Of a stretch of 64,000 bases of DNA, positions 17,729 to 25,995 are shown in pieces; position 1 is the stretch's first letter; every line of letters starts with the position of its first letter. The stretch is from Lachnospiraceae bacterium. GTDB taxonomy: Bacteria; Bacillota; Clostridia; Lachnospirales; Lachnospiraceae. The position numbers and the translations under genes were made by a program. Location: contig JAISUG010000056.1 in NCBI GenBank assembly GCA_031272185.1, forward strand, positions 1-64,000, in the 5' to 3' direction. Under the pieces are notes generated by a model, which searched no databases, was not told the origin of the DNA, and worked only from the letters and a program-made list of their open reading frames with translations.

Positions 17729-17956
17729 ATGAAGGAATTGGTGGAAGTGATCGCGAAAGCGCTGGTGGACAAGCCGGACGGGGTAACGGTCACTGAGGAA
17801 GAAAAGGACGGCGAGCTGGTGGTGGAGCTGCGGGTAGACCCCGCCGACATGGGCAAGGTCATCGGCAAGCAGGGCCGGGTGGCGAAGGCCATCCGTTCCG
17901 TGGTGAAAGCCGCCGCCGCCAAGGACGAAAAGAAAGTCTCTGTGGAGATAAAATGA
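17729..17956 (+). CDS. khpA: KH-domain RNA-binding protein KhpA (YlqC)
   Basis: The 75-residue protein carries the type II KH signature GKVIGKQGRVAKAIRSVVKA. KhpA acts with KhpB in RNA binding linked to cell division and wall synthesis in Firmicutes and is normally located between rpsP and rimM. ATG 17729 gives the family N-terminus MKELVEVIAKALVD; an upstream frame through the 26-bp repeats is rejected as start. The ribosome site is weak. Confidence 0.93.
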   Translation: MKELVEVIAKALVDKPDGVTVTEEEKDGELVVELRVDPADMGKVIGKQGRVAKAIRSVVKAAAAKDEKKVSVEIK

Positions 17957-18112
17957 TGGGGCGGTGAATGACCGCACAGATATGGAAAGAGTTTTCGCTC
18001 TCGGGTATATATACTGTTGCGCGGGCGTGCACTGGTGCGCGCGCAAAGAAAAAGCAGGAGATAAGCAAGCCATACCGTCGTGCGGGCGGGCACCGGGGAA
18101 AAGGAGATATAT

Positions 18113-18766
18113 TTGGATAATACGGCGCTTACTGATATGCTCCGGGTGGGCGTCGTCGCCTCGACCCATGGGCTCAAGGGCGAGGTGAAGGTCTACCCCA
18201 CCACGGACAAGGAGCGGTTCCTGGAACTGGATACGGTTTACATGGCGACCGGGGGAACCGGCGTGGCCAAAGCTTCAGGCGCGGTCAAGTCTTCCGTCGC
18301 AGGCGATTCGGACGGCGCGCCGCCTGGCGGCTCCATGCATTTCGCTTTGGGTGCACATAACGCCGTCGCAGGCGATTCGGACGGCGCGTTCAGGGAGCTT
18401 CGCATCGAGCGGGCGCGTTTTTTCAAGAACATGGCCATCATCAAGTTTGGGGGCATCGACACCATCGACGATGTGTACCCGCTGCGGGGGCGTGACCTGT
18501 GGATCACCCGGGACCAGGCGGCCCCGCTGGGCCCGGACGAGAACTACATCGCCGACCTTTTGGGGCTTCGGGCGGTGGCTGACACCGGGGAGGAGCTGGG
18601 CGTGGTGGTTGACGTGCTGGAGACCGGAGCCAATGACGTGTATGTGGTGAGGCGCCCGGAGGCGAAGGACCTGCTGCTGCCCGCCATCAAGTCATGCATC
18701 CTCTCGGTGGATCTGGAAAACCATGTGATGAACGTGCATCTGCTGGATGGGCTGCTGGATCTGTGA
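18113..18766 (+). CDS. rimM: Ribosome maturation factor RimM with an internal duplication
   Basis: RimM assists maturation of the 30S head and binds S19. It begins LRVGVVASTHGLKGEVKVYP and ends in the PRC-barrel part (LGLRAVADTGEELGVVVDVL, DLLLPAIKSCIL). At 217 residues it exceeds the usual 165-175. The extra sequence, at about residues 47-95, contains two copies of VAGDSDGA encoded by 26-bp identical repeats at 18294-18319 and 18363-18388, offset 69 bp (23 codons). TTG 18113 is chosen because it follows AAGGAG at 18101-18106 with a 6-nt spacer. Confidence 0.93.
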   Translation: MDNTALTDMLRVGVVASTHGLKGEVKVYPTTDKERFLELDTVYMATGGTGVAKASGAVKSSVAGDSDGAPPGGSMHFALGAHNAVAGDSDGAFRELRIERARFFKNMAIIKFGGIDTIDDVYPLRGRDLWITRDQAAPLGPDENYIADLLGLRAVADTGEELGVVVDVLETGANDVYVVRRPEAKDLLLPAIKSCILSVDLENHVMNVHLLDGLLDL

Positions 18767-18946
18767 TTTGTCGCGCGGCACCGCCGCAGGCCACTATGCC
18801 GATGCGGCCAACCCGGGTGATTCCGCCATTTTGCCGGATGCGGCGACGGTGCCGATGCTATATGCGGCGGCTGTCATATGTATGACGAGACGGCGTCGGG
18901 CTTATGCACAAGGAGTCGGCGGCAGGGTTAGGAAGTGATGGTTCCC

Positions 18947-19636
18947 ATGAATTTCTATGTGCTGACATTGTTCCCGGAGATGGTCACGGAGGGTTTGCAC
19001 ACCAGTGTCCTGGGGCGGGGCATTGACAAAGGGGCGATATCCATCGAGGCCATCAACATCCGTGACTATGCCATCAACAACCACGGCCAGGTGGATGACG
19101 GGCCCTATGGCGGGGGGGCGGGGATGGTCATGCGCCCCGAACCCATATATGACGCTTTCGAGGATCTGTGCTCCCGTCTGGGCAGACGCCCGCGGCTGCT
19201 GTACATGACCCCACAGGCACAGGTTTTTTCCCAAGCCATGGCCAGGGAGCTGGCGCAGGAAACAGACCTGGTTTTTTTGTGTGGGCATTATGAGGGCGTG
19301 GACGAGCGTGTGCTGGAAATACTGGAAGCGGAAAATGTTTCCATAGGCGATTACGTGCTGACAGGCGGGGAGCTGCCCGCCATGGTGATGATCGACTGCA
19401 TCGGCCGCCTGGTGCCGGGTGTGCTCCACAATGATGAATCCACCCTGGACGAGTCGTTTGGTGCGGCATGTGTGGGTGGCTTATTGGAATACCCGCACTA
19501 CACCAGGCCGGAGATGTTTATGGGACGGGCGGTGCCGCCGGTGCTGCTGAGCGGCCACCATAAAAACATCGCCGACTGGCGGCGGGAGCAGTCCATCCGG
19601 CGCACCAGGGAGCGCAGGCCGGACCTGCTGGGATAA
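18947..19636 (+). CDS. trmD: tRNA (guanine-37-N1)-methyltransferase
   Basis: SPOUT methyltransferase making m1G37 in tRNAs and preventing +1 frameshifting. The 229-residue protein contains all signature segments: LTLFPEMVTEGLHTSVLGR, DDGPYGGGAGMVM, LCGHYEGVDERVLE and the knot SIGDYVLTGGELPAMVMID. ATG 18947 gives the family start MNFYVLTLFPE; in-frame GTG 18935 and ATG 18938 lie nearer the AGGAAG site and cannot be excluded. Unusually, rplS does not follow; the next gene converges 5 bp away. Confidence 0.96.
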   Translation: MNFYVLTLFPEMVTEGLHTSVLGRGIDKGAISIEAINIRDYAINNHGQVDDGPYGGGAGMVMRPEPIYDAFEDLCSRLGRRPRLLYMTPQAQVFSQAMARELAQETDLVFLCGHYEGVDERVLEILEAENVSIGDYVLTGGELPAMVMIDCIGRLVPGVLHNDESTLDESFGAACVGGLLEYPHYTRPEMFMGRAVPPVLLSGHHKNIADWRREQSIRRTRERRPDLLG

Positions 19637-19641
19637 ATATC

Positions 19642-20535
19642 TCACCAAGGCTGCGGGGCGGCGCTCTTTTTCAGCATGTCGCGGATGGCGGACTGCATCC
19701 AGTCGATGGTCTGCTGGAGTTTCCTGTTTTCTTCCCGCAATGATTCCAGCTCTTGCCCGTAAGCGCCTGGGTATGTTTCGCTGCGCACATGAATGCTGTC
19801 AAACCTTGCGGACGAGACAGCGCCATGTATGCCGTCGTGTTTTGCGGACGAGCCGCTGCCATGTATGCCGTCGTGTTTTGCGAACGTGCTGTCGCTATGA
19901 ATGCCGTCGTGTTTTGCGGACGAGACAGCGCCATGTATGCCGTCGTGTTTTGTGGACGAGGCACCGCCATGCATGCCGTCATACTTGGCGGACGGGTTTG
20001 CGGCGTGGGATGACGCTGCGCGCAAATGGGCGTTGTGCGGTGTTGCACCGGCTGCGTGAAAGCGGGCGCCATCTGCGCCCAGCGCCTCGGAAAGCCGGTC
20101 CAGGCCGTCGGGCCTTCCGGCATCCCGCATTTCGCCGTCCCGTCTTTTTGCGCCGGGGGGATAGGCGGGGGATTGCCCGGCCCCCTCACTGGCCATGCCG
20201 GAGGGGATTTCATCGAGATCCGGCTTTTCACGCAGGTTGATCTCCAATGTGCCGGAGTCCGGGAGTGTCGCCGAGATGTGGCGCACGGTCTCCTCGTTTG
20301 CGCCGCCGCTGCGGACGTGCCCGCTGCCCGTTGCCCCGTGGCCGGATTCACCGGCTCCCATCCGACGGGAGATCAGCACCTCGCGCTCGGTTTTCCCCAT
20401 GTCCATGAAGTCCTGGTATCGTATCCCCAGGTGCTTGCGATGTACATTGCACCGAAAGCAGAATGCGTTCTGGCTCAGCTGGTAGTACGCATAGCTGCCG
20501 CATGCCGGGCAGTAGTAAACTGATAGCTCTGTCAT
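19642..20535 (-). CDS. Zinc-ribbon protein with 12-residue repeats and C-terminal coiled coil
   Basis: Function is not recognised. The first 45 residues hold two CxxC pairs (YYCPACGSYAYYQLSQ and CFRCN), a probable zinc ribbon. Residues about 150-250 are low-complexity and include six copies of a 12-residue unit (SSAKHDGIHGAV) encoded by an exact 36-bp period (unit starts 19831, 19867, 19903, 19939, 19975). The last 40 residues predict a coiled coil (LESLREENRKLQQTIDWMQ). ATG at 20535-20533 is behind AAGGAGGACACC. It converges on trmD. The repeat copies are nearly identical in DNA, suggesting recent expansion. Confidence 0.75.
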   Translation of the reverse strand: MTELSVYYCPACGSYAYYQLSQNAFCFRCNVHRKHLGIRYQDFMDMGKTEREVLISRRMGAGESGHGATGSGHVRSGGANEETVRHISATLPDSGTLEINLREKPDLDEIPSGMASEGAGQSPAYPPGAKRRDGEMRDAGRPDGLDRLSEALGADGARFHAAGATPHNAHLRAASSHAANPSAKYDGMHGGASSTKHDGIHGAVSSAKHDGIHSDSTFAKHDGIHGSGSSAKHDGIHGAVSSARFDSIHVRSETYPGAYGQELESLREENRKLQQTIDWMQSAIRDMLKKSAAPQPW

Positions 20536-20782
20536 GGTGTCCTCCTTCTTGGGGGTGCAGGCCGTGCACTGCGCTTCCCCCTGCTGCTTGCGGCCGGTTC
20601 GGCTGCGCCAATCGGCATGTTGGCCTCTTTGCGTGTGGCCCAAACTGCCGGGCTTTCTCCATTCGGCGGTTTCGGCAATTCCACACGCTGGTTGCCACGT
20701 TTGCCAAGTGCGGCCGCAAGGCGATGATGTGGGCAGATTAGTCAATCAAATCCCGTGAACCTTTTCGTTCGTTTGTAGTCGC

Positions 20783-20811
20783 ATTATGATTGTTTTATTG
20801 AAAAATGTCAA
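20783..20811 (-). promoter_or_regulatory. Sigma-A-type promoter of the zinc-ribbon gene
   Basis: On the minus strand a consensus TTGACA (plus-strand 20806-20811) is 17 bp from CATAAT (20783-20788). This implies a leader of about 240 nt before the start at 20535. Confidence 0.78.
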
Positions 20812-21056
20812 GCACGAGTTTTGAAATAAAATGGCAAATAGTGCATAATGGTGTCGAAACTGACAGCGTTGTCGAAAAGTTTTTGTCCATTACTAATATT
20901 CGACATGAAAAGCAACCTTTCCCCATGATTTTTGACTATTTCAACTTGCGGTTTCGTCATGTTTCGTGAACTTCATCGCAAAATATGTGGCATGACCGCA
21001 GGATGCGCCAGGATTTTCCCGGTGGTCGCACGAACCGGCCATGCCGCCAAAGGCGG

Positions 21057-21232
21057 ATCGGCAACCCGTAGTCCACGGCCATAGACAACGCCATACCGTC
21101 TGACGGCTGCTCGGCAACCCATAGTCCACGGCTATAGTCAACGCCATACCGTTGCCAGTCGGTTACATGTCACTCCGCCGCCTGGTCCGCCCCGACGGCT
21201 CATCGGCTGGCTGGGGCGTGACCTGTAACCAC
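21057..21232. repeat. Repeats and a large hairpin upstream of the serS promoter
   Basis: The 860-bp gap upstream of serS has no gene. It holds two copies of a roughly 50-bp unit (cggcaaccc..tagtccacggc; gcaaccc at 21061 and 21114, offset 53). A 13-bp inverted pair GGTTACATGTCAC (21162-21174)/GTGACCTGTAACC (about 21220-21232) with one mismatch follows. An inverted copy of the first unit lies in the serS leader at about 21325-21362 and contains the palindrome GACTATAGTC (21337-21346). AT-rich sequence at 20812-20960 shows nothing further. Confidence 0.75.
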
Positions 21233-21268
21233 TGTTGCCCAATTCTCCATGAAGTTTCTGCAAACCGC

Positions 21269-21297
21269 TTTTCATTGGTGGGATTTTATTGTATAAT
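21269..21297 (+). promoter_or_regulatory. Promoter of serS
   Basis: A perfect TATAAT at 21292-21297 is preceded at 17 bp by TTTTCA (21269-21274). The leader to the serS ATG is about 90 nt; it has no T-box motif. Confidence 0.7.
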
Positions 21298-21396
21298 GAC
21301 GGAAGGTTTGAAGAAATATGGCAATGGATGGCCGTTGACTATAGTCGTAGACTGCGGATTAGAGTTTCTACTATAAACTATGTGAGGTGGTGCATT

Positions 21397-22674
21397 ATGC
21401 TGGATTTGAAGTTGGTCAGGGAGAACCCTGAAATCGTCAGGCAGAACATCAGGAACAAATTTCAGGATCATAAGCTGCCATTGGTGGACCAGGTGCTGGA
21501 GCTGGACGTGCGCCACCGCGCTGCGATTACCGAGGCGGACGGCCTGCGCGCCAGCCGAAACACCCTGTCAAAACAGATCGGGGCGCTGATGGCCCAGGGC
21601 AAAAAGGCAGAGGCCGAGGCGGTGAAGTCCCAAGTCAATGCCAACGCAGAGCGCCTGGCCGCGCTGGAAGAGCTGGAAGACGACCTTAATGGGCAAATCA
21701 AAGACATCATGATGGTCATCCCCAACATCATCGCCCCCTCCGTCCCCATAGGCAAGGATGACAGTGAGAATGTGGAGGTGCAGCGCTACGGTGAGCCGGT
21801 GGTGCCGGATTTCGAGATCCCATACCACACCGAGATCATGGAGCGCCTGGCGGGCATAGACCTGGACAGCGCCAGGAAGGTGGCGGGGAACGGGTTTTAC
21901 TACCTGATGGGCGACGTGGCCAGGCTGCACAGCGCGGTGATTTCCTATGCCAGGGATTTCATGATCGACCGGGGGTTCACCTACTGCATACCGCCGTTCA
22001 TGATCCGCTCCCAGGTGGTGACCGGGGTGATGAGCTTCGCCGAGATGGACGCCATGATGTACAAGGTGGAGGGGGAGGACCTGTTCCTCATAGGCACCAG
22101 CGAACACTCCATGATCGGCAAATTCATCGACTCCATGCTGGACGAGGCGGACCTGCCCTACACCCTCACCAGCTATTCGCCGTGCTTCCGCAAGGAAAAG
22201 GGGGCACACGGGGTGGAGGAGCGGGGCGTGTACCGCATCCACCAGTTCGAGAAGCAGGAGATGATCGTGGTGTGCAGGCCCGAGGACAGCCCTGCCTGGT
22301 ATGACAGGCTGTGGGGCAACACAGTGGATTTCTTCCGCACATTGGACATCCCGGTGCGGACGCTGGAGTGCTGCTCCGGCGACCTCGCGGACCTGAAAGT
22401 GAAGTCGGTGGACGTGGAGGCGTGGTCCCCGAGGCAGCGCAAGTATTTCGAGGTGGGCAGCTGCTCCAACCTGGGCGACGCCCAGGCCAGGCGTCTGCAG
22501 ATCCGGGTCCGGGGCGAGGGGGGCAAATACTTCGCCCACACGCTCAACAACACCTGCGTGGCGCCGCCCCGGATGCTCATCGCATTCCTGGAAAACAACC
22601 TCCGTGCGGACGGCACGGTGCGTATCCCTGCCGCACTCCGGCCATACATGGGCGGCAAGGAAATGATCGGATAA
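21397..22674 (+). CDS. serS: Seryl-tRNA synthetase
   Basis: Class II synthetase that charges tRNA-Ser and tRNA-Sec. The 425-residue protein begins MLDLKLVRENPEIVRQNI, has the tRNA-binding coiled-coil arm (about residues 30-100), and the catalytic segments GTSEHSMIGKF, SPCFRKEKGAHGVEERG and a C-terminal NNTCVAPPRMLIAFLEN, a conservative variant of the usual motif 3. Size is standard and no insert is seen. ATG 21397 follows GAGGTGG at 21384-21390. The next membrane-protein gene starts 1 bp after its stop. Confidence 0.97.
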   Translation: MLDLKLVRENPEIVRQNIRNKFQDHKLPLVDQVLELDVRHRAAITEADGLRASRNTLSKQIGALMAQGKKAEAEAVKSQVNANAERLAALEELEDDLNGQIKDIMMVIPNIIAPSVPIGKDDSENVEVQRYGEPVVPDFEIPYHTEIMERLAGIDLDSARKVAGNGFYYLMGDVARLHSAVISYARDFMIDRGFTYCIPPFMIRSQVVTGVMSFAEMDAMMYKVEGEDLFLIGTSEHSMIGKFIDSMLDEADLPYTLTSYSPCFRKEKGAHGVEERGVYRIHQFEKQEMIVVCRPEDSPAWYDRLWGNTVDFFRTLDIPVRTLECCSGDLADLKVKSVDVEAWSPRQRKYFEVGSCSNLGDAQARRLQIRVRGEGGKYFAHTLNNTCVAPPRMLIAFLENNLRADGTVRIPAALRPYMGGKEMIG

Positions 22675-22675
22675 A

Positions 22676-25600
22676 ATGCGGATGGACACCGAAGACATGC
22701 TGGGCGGGGCTGAGGACGTGACATGCGGATCCGAAGACATGCCAGACGGGGCTGAGGACGTGACATGCGGATCCGAAGACATGCTGGGCGGGGTCGGATA
22801 TGGGCGGCATGGCCGGGGGTTGCAGACAGCCCTCGCCTTACTCCTTGCGGGGCTGATGGCGGTTTCCATCTTCGGTTTCGCAAAGCACGGCACATTTGAA
22901 TGGTCGCTGGTGCAGCCGGAGTATTGGCGGATGCTGGCGGAACTGGCGTTTTGTGGTTTCATTCTGTGGCTGTTTTGCGCGAAGATCAGGGACCCCATCG
23001 TATTTGCGCAGGCAGTCATATGCCTGGTGGCGGCGTTTGCGTGGCTGCACCGGATACTTGTGGGGCTCATAGTGGCGGGGCTGTACCTGGGCTATATCCG
23101 GGGCGTGGGGCGGATCGTCTTTTCGCTCCTGTCAGGCCGGAAAGGATGGAGGCGCGCTTGGGCTGCGTCCGGTATCAAAGCCGGACCGTCCGGAATGGCA
23201 ACCAAACCATCCACACCCGCAGCTGAATCGGCCGCAGACGCAACAGGGCCATGGACTGCGTCCGGTATCAAAGCCGGACCGTCCGAGACCGCGACAGAAC
23301 CGGTTGGTGCCCAAGGGCCGGATTTGGCCGGTGCCGATGCGCCCGGAACCCAGGTTAGAAATAAGGCCGATGCCCAGGGAGGAAAAAAGGCCGAAGCCCA
23401 GGGAAGAAAAAGGGACGAGACCCAGGAATCTGAGGGTTATGGTTTGCCCTGGTACCTGGAAACAACCCTGGGCATGGCGGCGCTCATCGTGGTTTTCTGT
23501 CTGATGAGCCTGGCGGGGGTGGGGCAGATACGACATCTGCAGCTTCTTGTGGTTGCCACGGGCGTCCTGATGTGGGCGTTGAATCGGCGCACCGAGCCTA
23601 GGGCCTTCGGGCCCAGGGCCTTCGAGTCCAGGGCTTTCGGGCCTAGGGCTTTCGAGTCCAAGGCCTTCGGGCATAGGGCCTTCGGGCGGTTCGCAGATGG
23701 GCTCCATGCACTGCGAAACAGTTCCCCTTGGTGGGTGGTGGCGTGCGGCCTGGTGTTTTTCCTGCACCTTGGCCGGATGAACCTGGCACTGGATTTCGAC
23801 AGCCTCTGGTATGGGCTGCGCTCACCATATGTCCTGGAAAACGGGCGGGGGATTTATGAAAACCTGGGCAATATCGGCGTGGTGTACACCTACCCCAAGG
23901 GGTTGGAAATCCTGCTGCTGCCACTAAGCAACTTGCCCTCCTATGGGTTCATCCTGGCATTCCAGTTCTGGACGCTGGTGCTGACGCTGGGGGCGGTGTG
24001 GGTGCTGGGCAGTAGGGTTTTGGATCGACAATGGGTTCCGTGGTTGGTCGCGCTCACTCTGTTCGTGCCGGGGATTTCCGGCATGTGCCTGTCTGCGAAA
24101 CCGGACCTTATGACGCTGTTCGTGCAGTTGGTGATGCTGGTGGAACTGCTGGCAGCGATGTCGCCTAGACCCGGTGCAGGCATCATGGCATGGGACAAAT
24201 CGTTTGTTGCGACCGATATCGCAGCGACATCGCCGGGACTCGGCGCAGGCATCATGGTCGCCCGGCCATCTGCGGGTAGGCAGGGTTTTTCCGGTGCGGG
24301 GACTGTGCCCCGCCCCGGATCCATCAATGACGACCGACGCGCATTTTCAGGATCGGGTTTTTGGGGTCATGCCCGGATTGGGTCTGCCATACATGTGGTG
24401 TTCGCTTTCGGGGCGTGCGTCCTGACATTTGCCATGAAGCCCACGGCGTTGGTGTTTTCCACGGCGATTTGCGGGCTGTGGGTGTGCCTTTGGGCGTGGG
24501 GGTTCAAAGCGCCGGTGGATAACGAATCGCAGCCTGACCCTGCAGCTGCGCCGCAGTCGGCTGCTGATGCCGATATGGAGTTTGGGGTTTACCGGCGGCG
24601 GGGGTTTGCCGCAGTTTACATCGCCTTGCACCTGGCGCTTTTGGCGCTGGTTTGGGGGCGGACTTTCGTCATCACGGGGCTGCCGGTCACATCGGTGTTC
24701 GCATCGCTCTTCACCAAGCTGGGATTTGCCCTGAAGTACCCGTTTGACGCCGCGACCATACCGGATTTTGGCGGTTCGCTGGGTTTCGGGGCATGGGTCA
24801 TCGGGGCGCTAAAGAGGATGGCGGGTTTTTTCATCTGCCCGGTGGGGGAGGACATGGACCACGTGATCCTGGCGTGGGGTTCGCCCGGGATACTGTTTTT
24901 CTTCGTGGTGTGGCTGGTGTACAGATTTGCGGGTCGACGCCGCAGCAGGAAGGCGCCCGCGGACGCAGTTTCCGTGGCCGGCGAGCAGCAAGTGGTGCCG
25001 CTTCCGGGGCGTTCGGACCTGAAGGCGCCCGCGGACGGGGTTTCCGCGGCCGGAGTCCGGCAAGCTGCGTCACATCCGGGGCGTTCGGACCTGAAGGCGC
25101 CCGCGGACGGGGTTTCCGCGGCCGGAGTCCGCGCCGGTTTATCCGGCCTCACATTCATCGCCGTCCCATTCATGGCCCTGAACCTGTATGCGCTGCTGAA
25201 GCTGGACCAGGTGGATGGCAACTATTTCATGCTGTGCTATGTGTTGGTGATCCTGCTGGGGGTCGCGGCGGCGGCGCGGGCCGGATTGTTCAAATGCCTG
25301 CTGGTCGCGATGTGCGTCTACAACTTTTTCCTCCTGTCGCTCACCAACTGGGCGTGGGTCAGTTCATTTACGCCCATCAAGCTGTTGCATGGGGGGTACT
25401 TTGACCACAGGGGGTGGGTGCGGGAGCGCATGGAAGCCACCGGCAACGGCGGCATCTACAATATCCTGGCAGAAAACCCCCGCTACCGGGTCATCTCGGT
25501 GGGGGAACACCCGGACATGCTGCTGTTCCCCTGCAATACCCAGTCTTATGCGGACATCTCCGGGTATTGGGGGAATGTGAAGCTGGTGTACAACACAGTC

Positions 25601-25984
25601 CTTTTCGAGCGGTTCCTGCGGTTCGCCCAAACGGACTACATCTACTTGCAAGGTGGTTTCCTGGAAGAAAGCGAATGGTGCCTGGGGCTCATGCGATACC
25701 TGGTGGAATACGGCGTGCTGCGTGACGTGGTGTACGAAAATGGCAATGTGCTGGCCAGGGTGGATGCCCAGGTGGACTTGCTGGCACTCTATGAGCTGGA
25801 GGAAATCATGCAAGGGGGCACCGGAACTTTCGACAGTGTCATCTCCCTGCCCAGCGACATCTCGCCGACCAAGGAGATCTTCCCGGATGCGTCGGGGCTG
25901 GCCGATATGGCGGCTTCGCTGGCGGCGGGGAAAGATGCGCTGGCGGTGTTTGACGAGAACTACACCCCCGGCGGGGGTTCATAG
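22676..25984 (+). CDS. Large GT-C-like multi-pass membrane protein with several inserts
   Basis: Function is not assigned. The protein has many hydrophobic segments and a GT-C-type acidic loop (LDFDSLWYGLRSPYVLENG) after a central membrane segment, with a soluble C-terminal part, as in polyprenyl-phosphate-sugar glycosyltransferases. At least four low-complexity stretches interrupt it: about residues 158-258, an 18-bp-period FGPRAFESRAFG run near 305-335, 497-565, and about 755-820, where a 72-bp unit occurs in three copies (gaaggcgcccgcgga at 24949, 25021 and 25093). The first 40 residues repeat EDVTCGSED and may be non-coding repeat DNA; a later GTG near 22796 is a plausible true start. Confidence 0.6.
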   Translation: MRMDTEDMLGGAEDVTCGSEDMPDGAEDVTCGSEDMLGGVGYGRHGRGLQTALALLLAGLMAVSIFGFAKHGTFEWSLVQPEYWRMLAELAFCGFILWLFCAKIRDPIVFAQAVICLVAAFAWLHRILVGLIVAGLYLGYIRGVGRIVFSLLSGRKGWRRAWAASGIKAGPSGMATKPSTPAAESAADATGPWTASGIKAGPSETATEPVGAQGPDLAGADAPGTQVRNKADAQGGKKAEAQGRKRDETQESEGYGLPWYLETTLGMAALIVVFCLMSLAGVGQIRHLQLLVVATGVLMWALNRRTEPRAFGPRAFESRAFGPRAFESKAFGHRAFGRFADGLHALRNSSPWWVVACGLVFFLHLGRMNLALDFDSLWYGLRSPYVLENGRGIYENLGNIGVVYTYPKGLEILLLPLSNLPSYGFILAFQFWTLVLTLGAVWVLGSRVLDRQWVPWLVALTLFVPGISGMCLSAKPDLMTLFVQLVMLVELLAAMSPRPGAGIMAWDKSFVATDIAATSPGLGAGIMVARPSAGRQGFSGAGTVPRPGSINDDRRAFSGSGFWGHARIGSAIHVVFAFGACVLTFAMKPTALVFSTAICGLWVCLWAWGFKAPVDNESQPDPAAAPQSAADADMEFGVYRRRGFAAVYIALHLALLALVWGRTFVITGLPVTSVFASLFTKLGFALKYPFDAATIPDFGGSLGFGAWVIGALKRMAGFFICPVGEDMDHVILAWGSPGILFFFVVWLVYRFAGRRRSRKAPADAVSVAGEQQVVPLPGRSDLKAPADGVSAAGVRQAASHPGRSDLKAPADGVSAAGVRAGLSGLTFIAVPFMALNLYALLKLDQVDGNYFMLCYVLVILLGVAAAARAGLFKCLLVAMCVYNFFLLSLTNWAWVSSFTPIKLLHGGYFDHRGWVRERMEATGNGGIYNILAENPRYRVISVGEHPDMLLFPCNTQSYADISGYWGNVKLVYNTVLFERFLRFAQTDYIYLQGGFLEESEWCLGLMRYLVEYGVLRDVVYENGNVLARVDAQVDLLALYELEEIMQGGTGTFDSVISLPSDISPTKEIFPDASGLADMAASLAAGKDALAVFDENYTPGGGS

Positions 25985-25995
25985 GAGGGGACCAT

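Noticed and set aside
19740..20523. Plus-strand frames of up to 166 codons opposite the zinc-ribbon gene
   Set aside because: Produced by its 36-bp repeats; the minus strand has a promoter, ribosome site and CxxC motifs.
21298..21396. T-box riboswitch in the serS leader
   Set aside because: The leader is only about 90 nt and lacks the T-box core sequence and a terminator/antiterminator pair.
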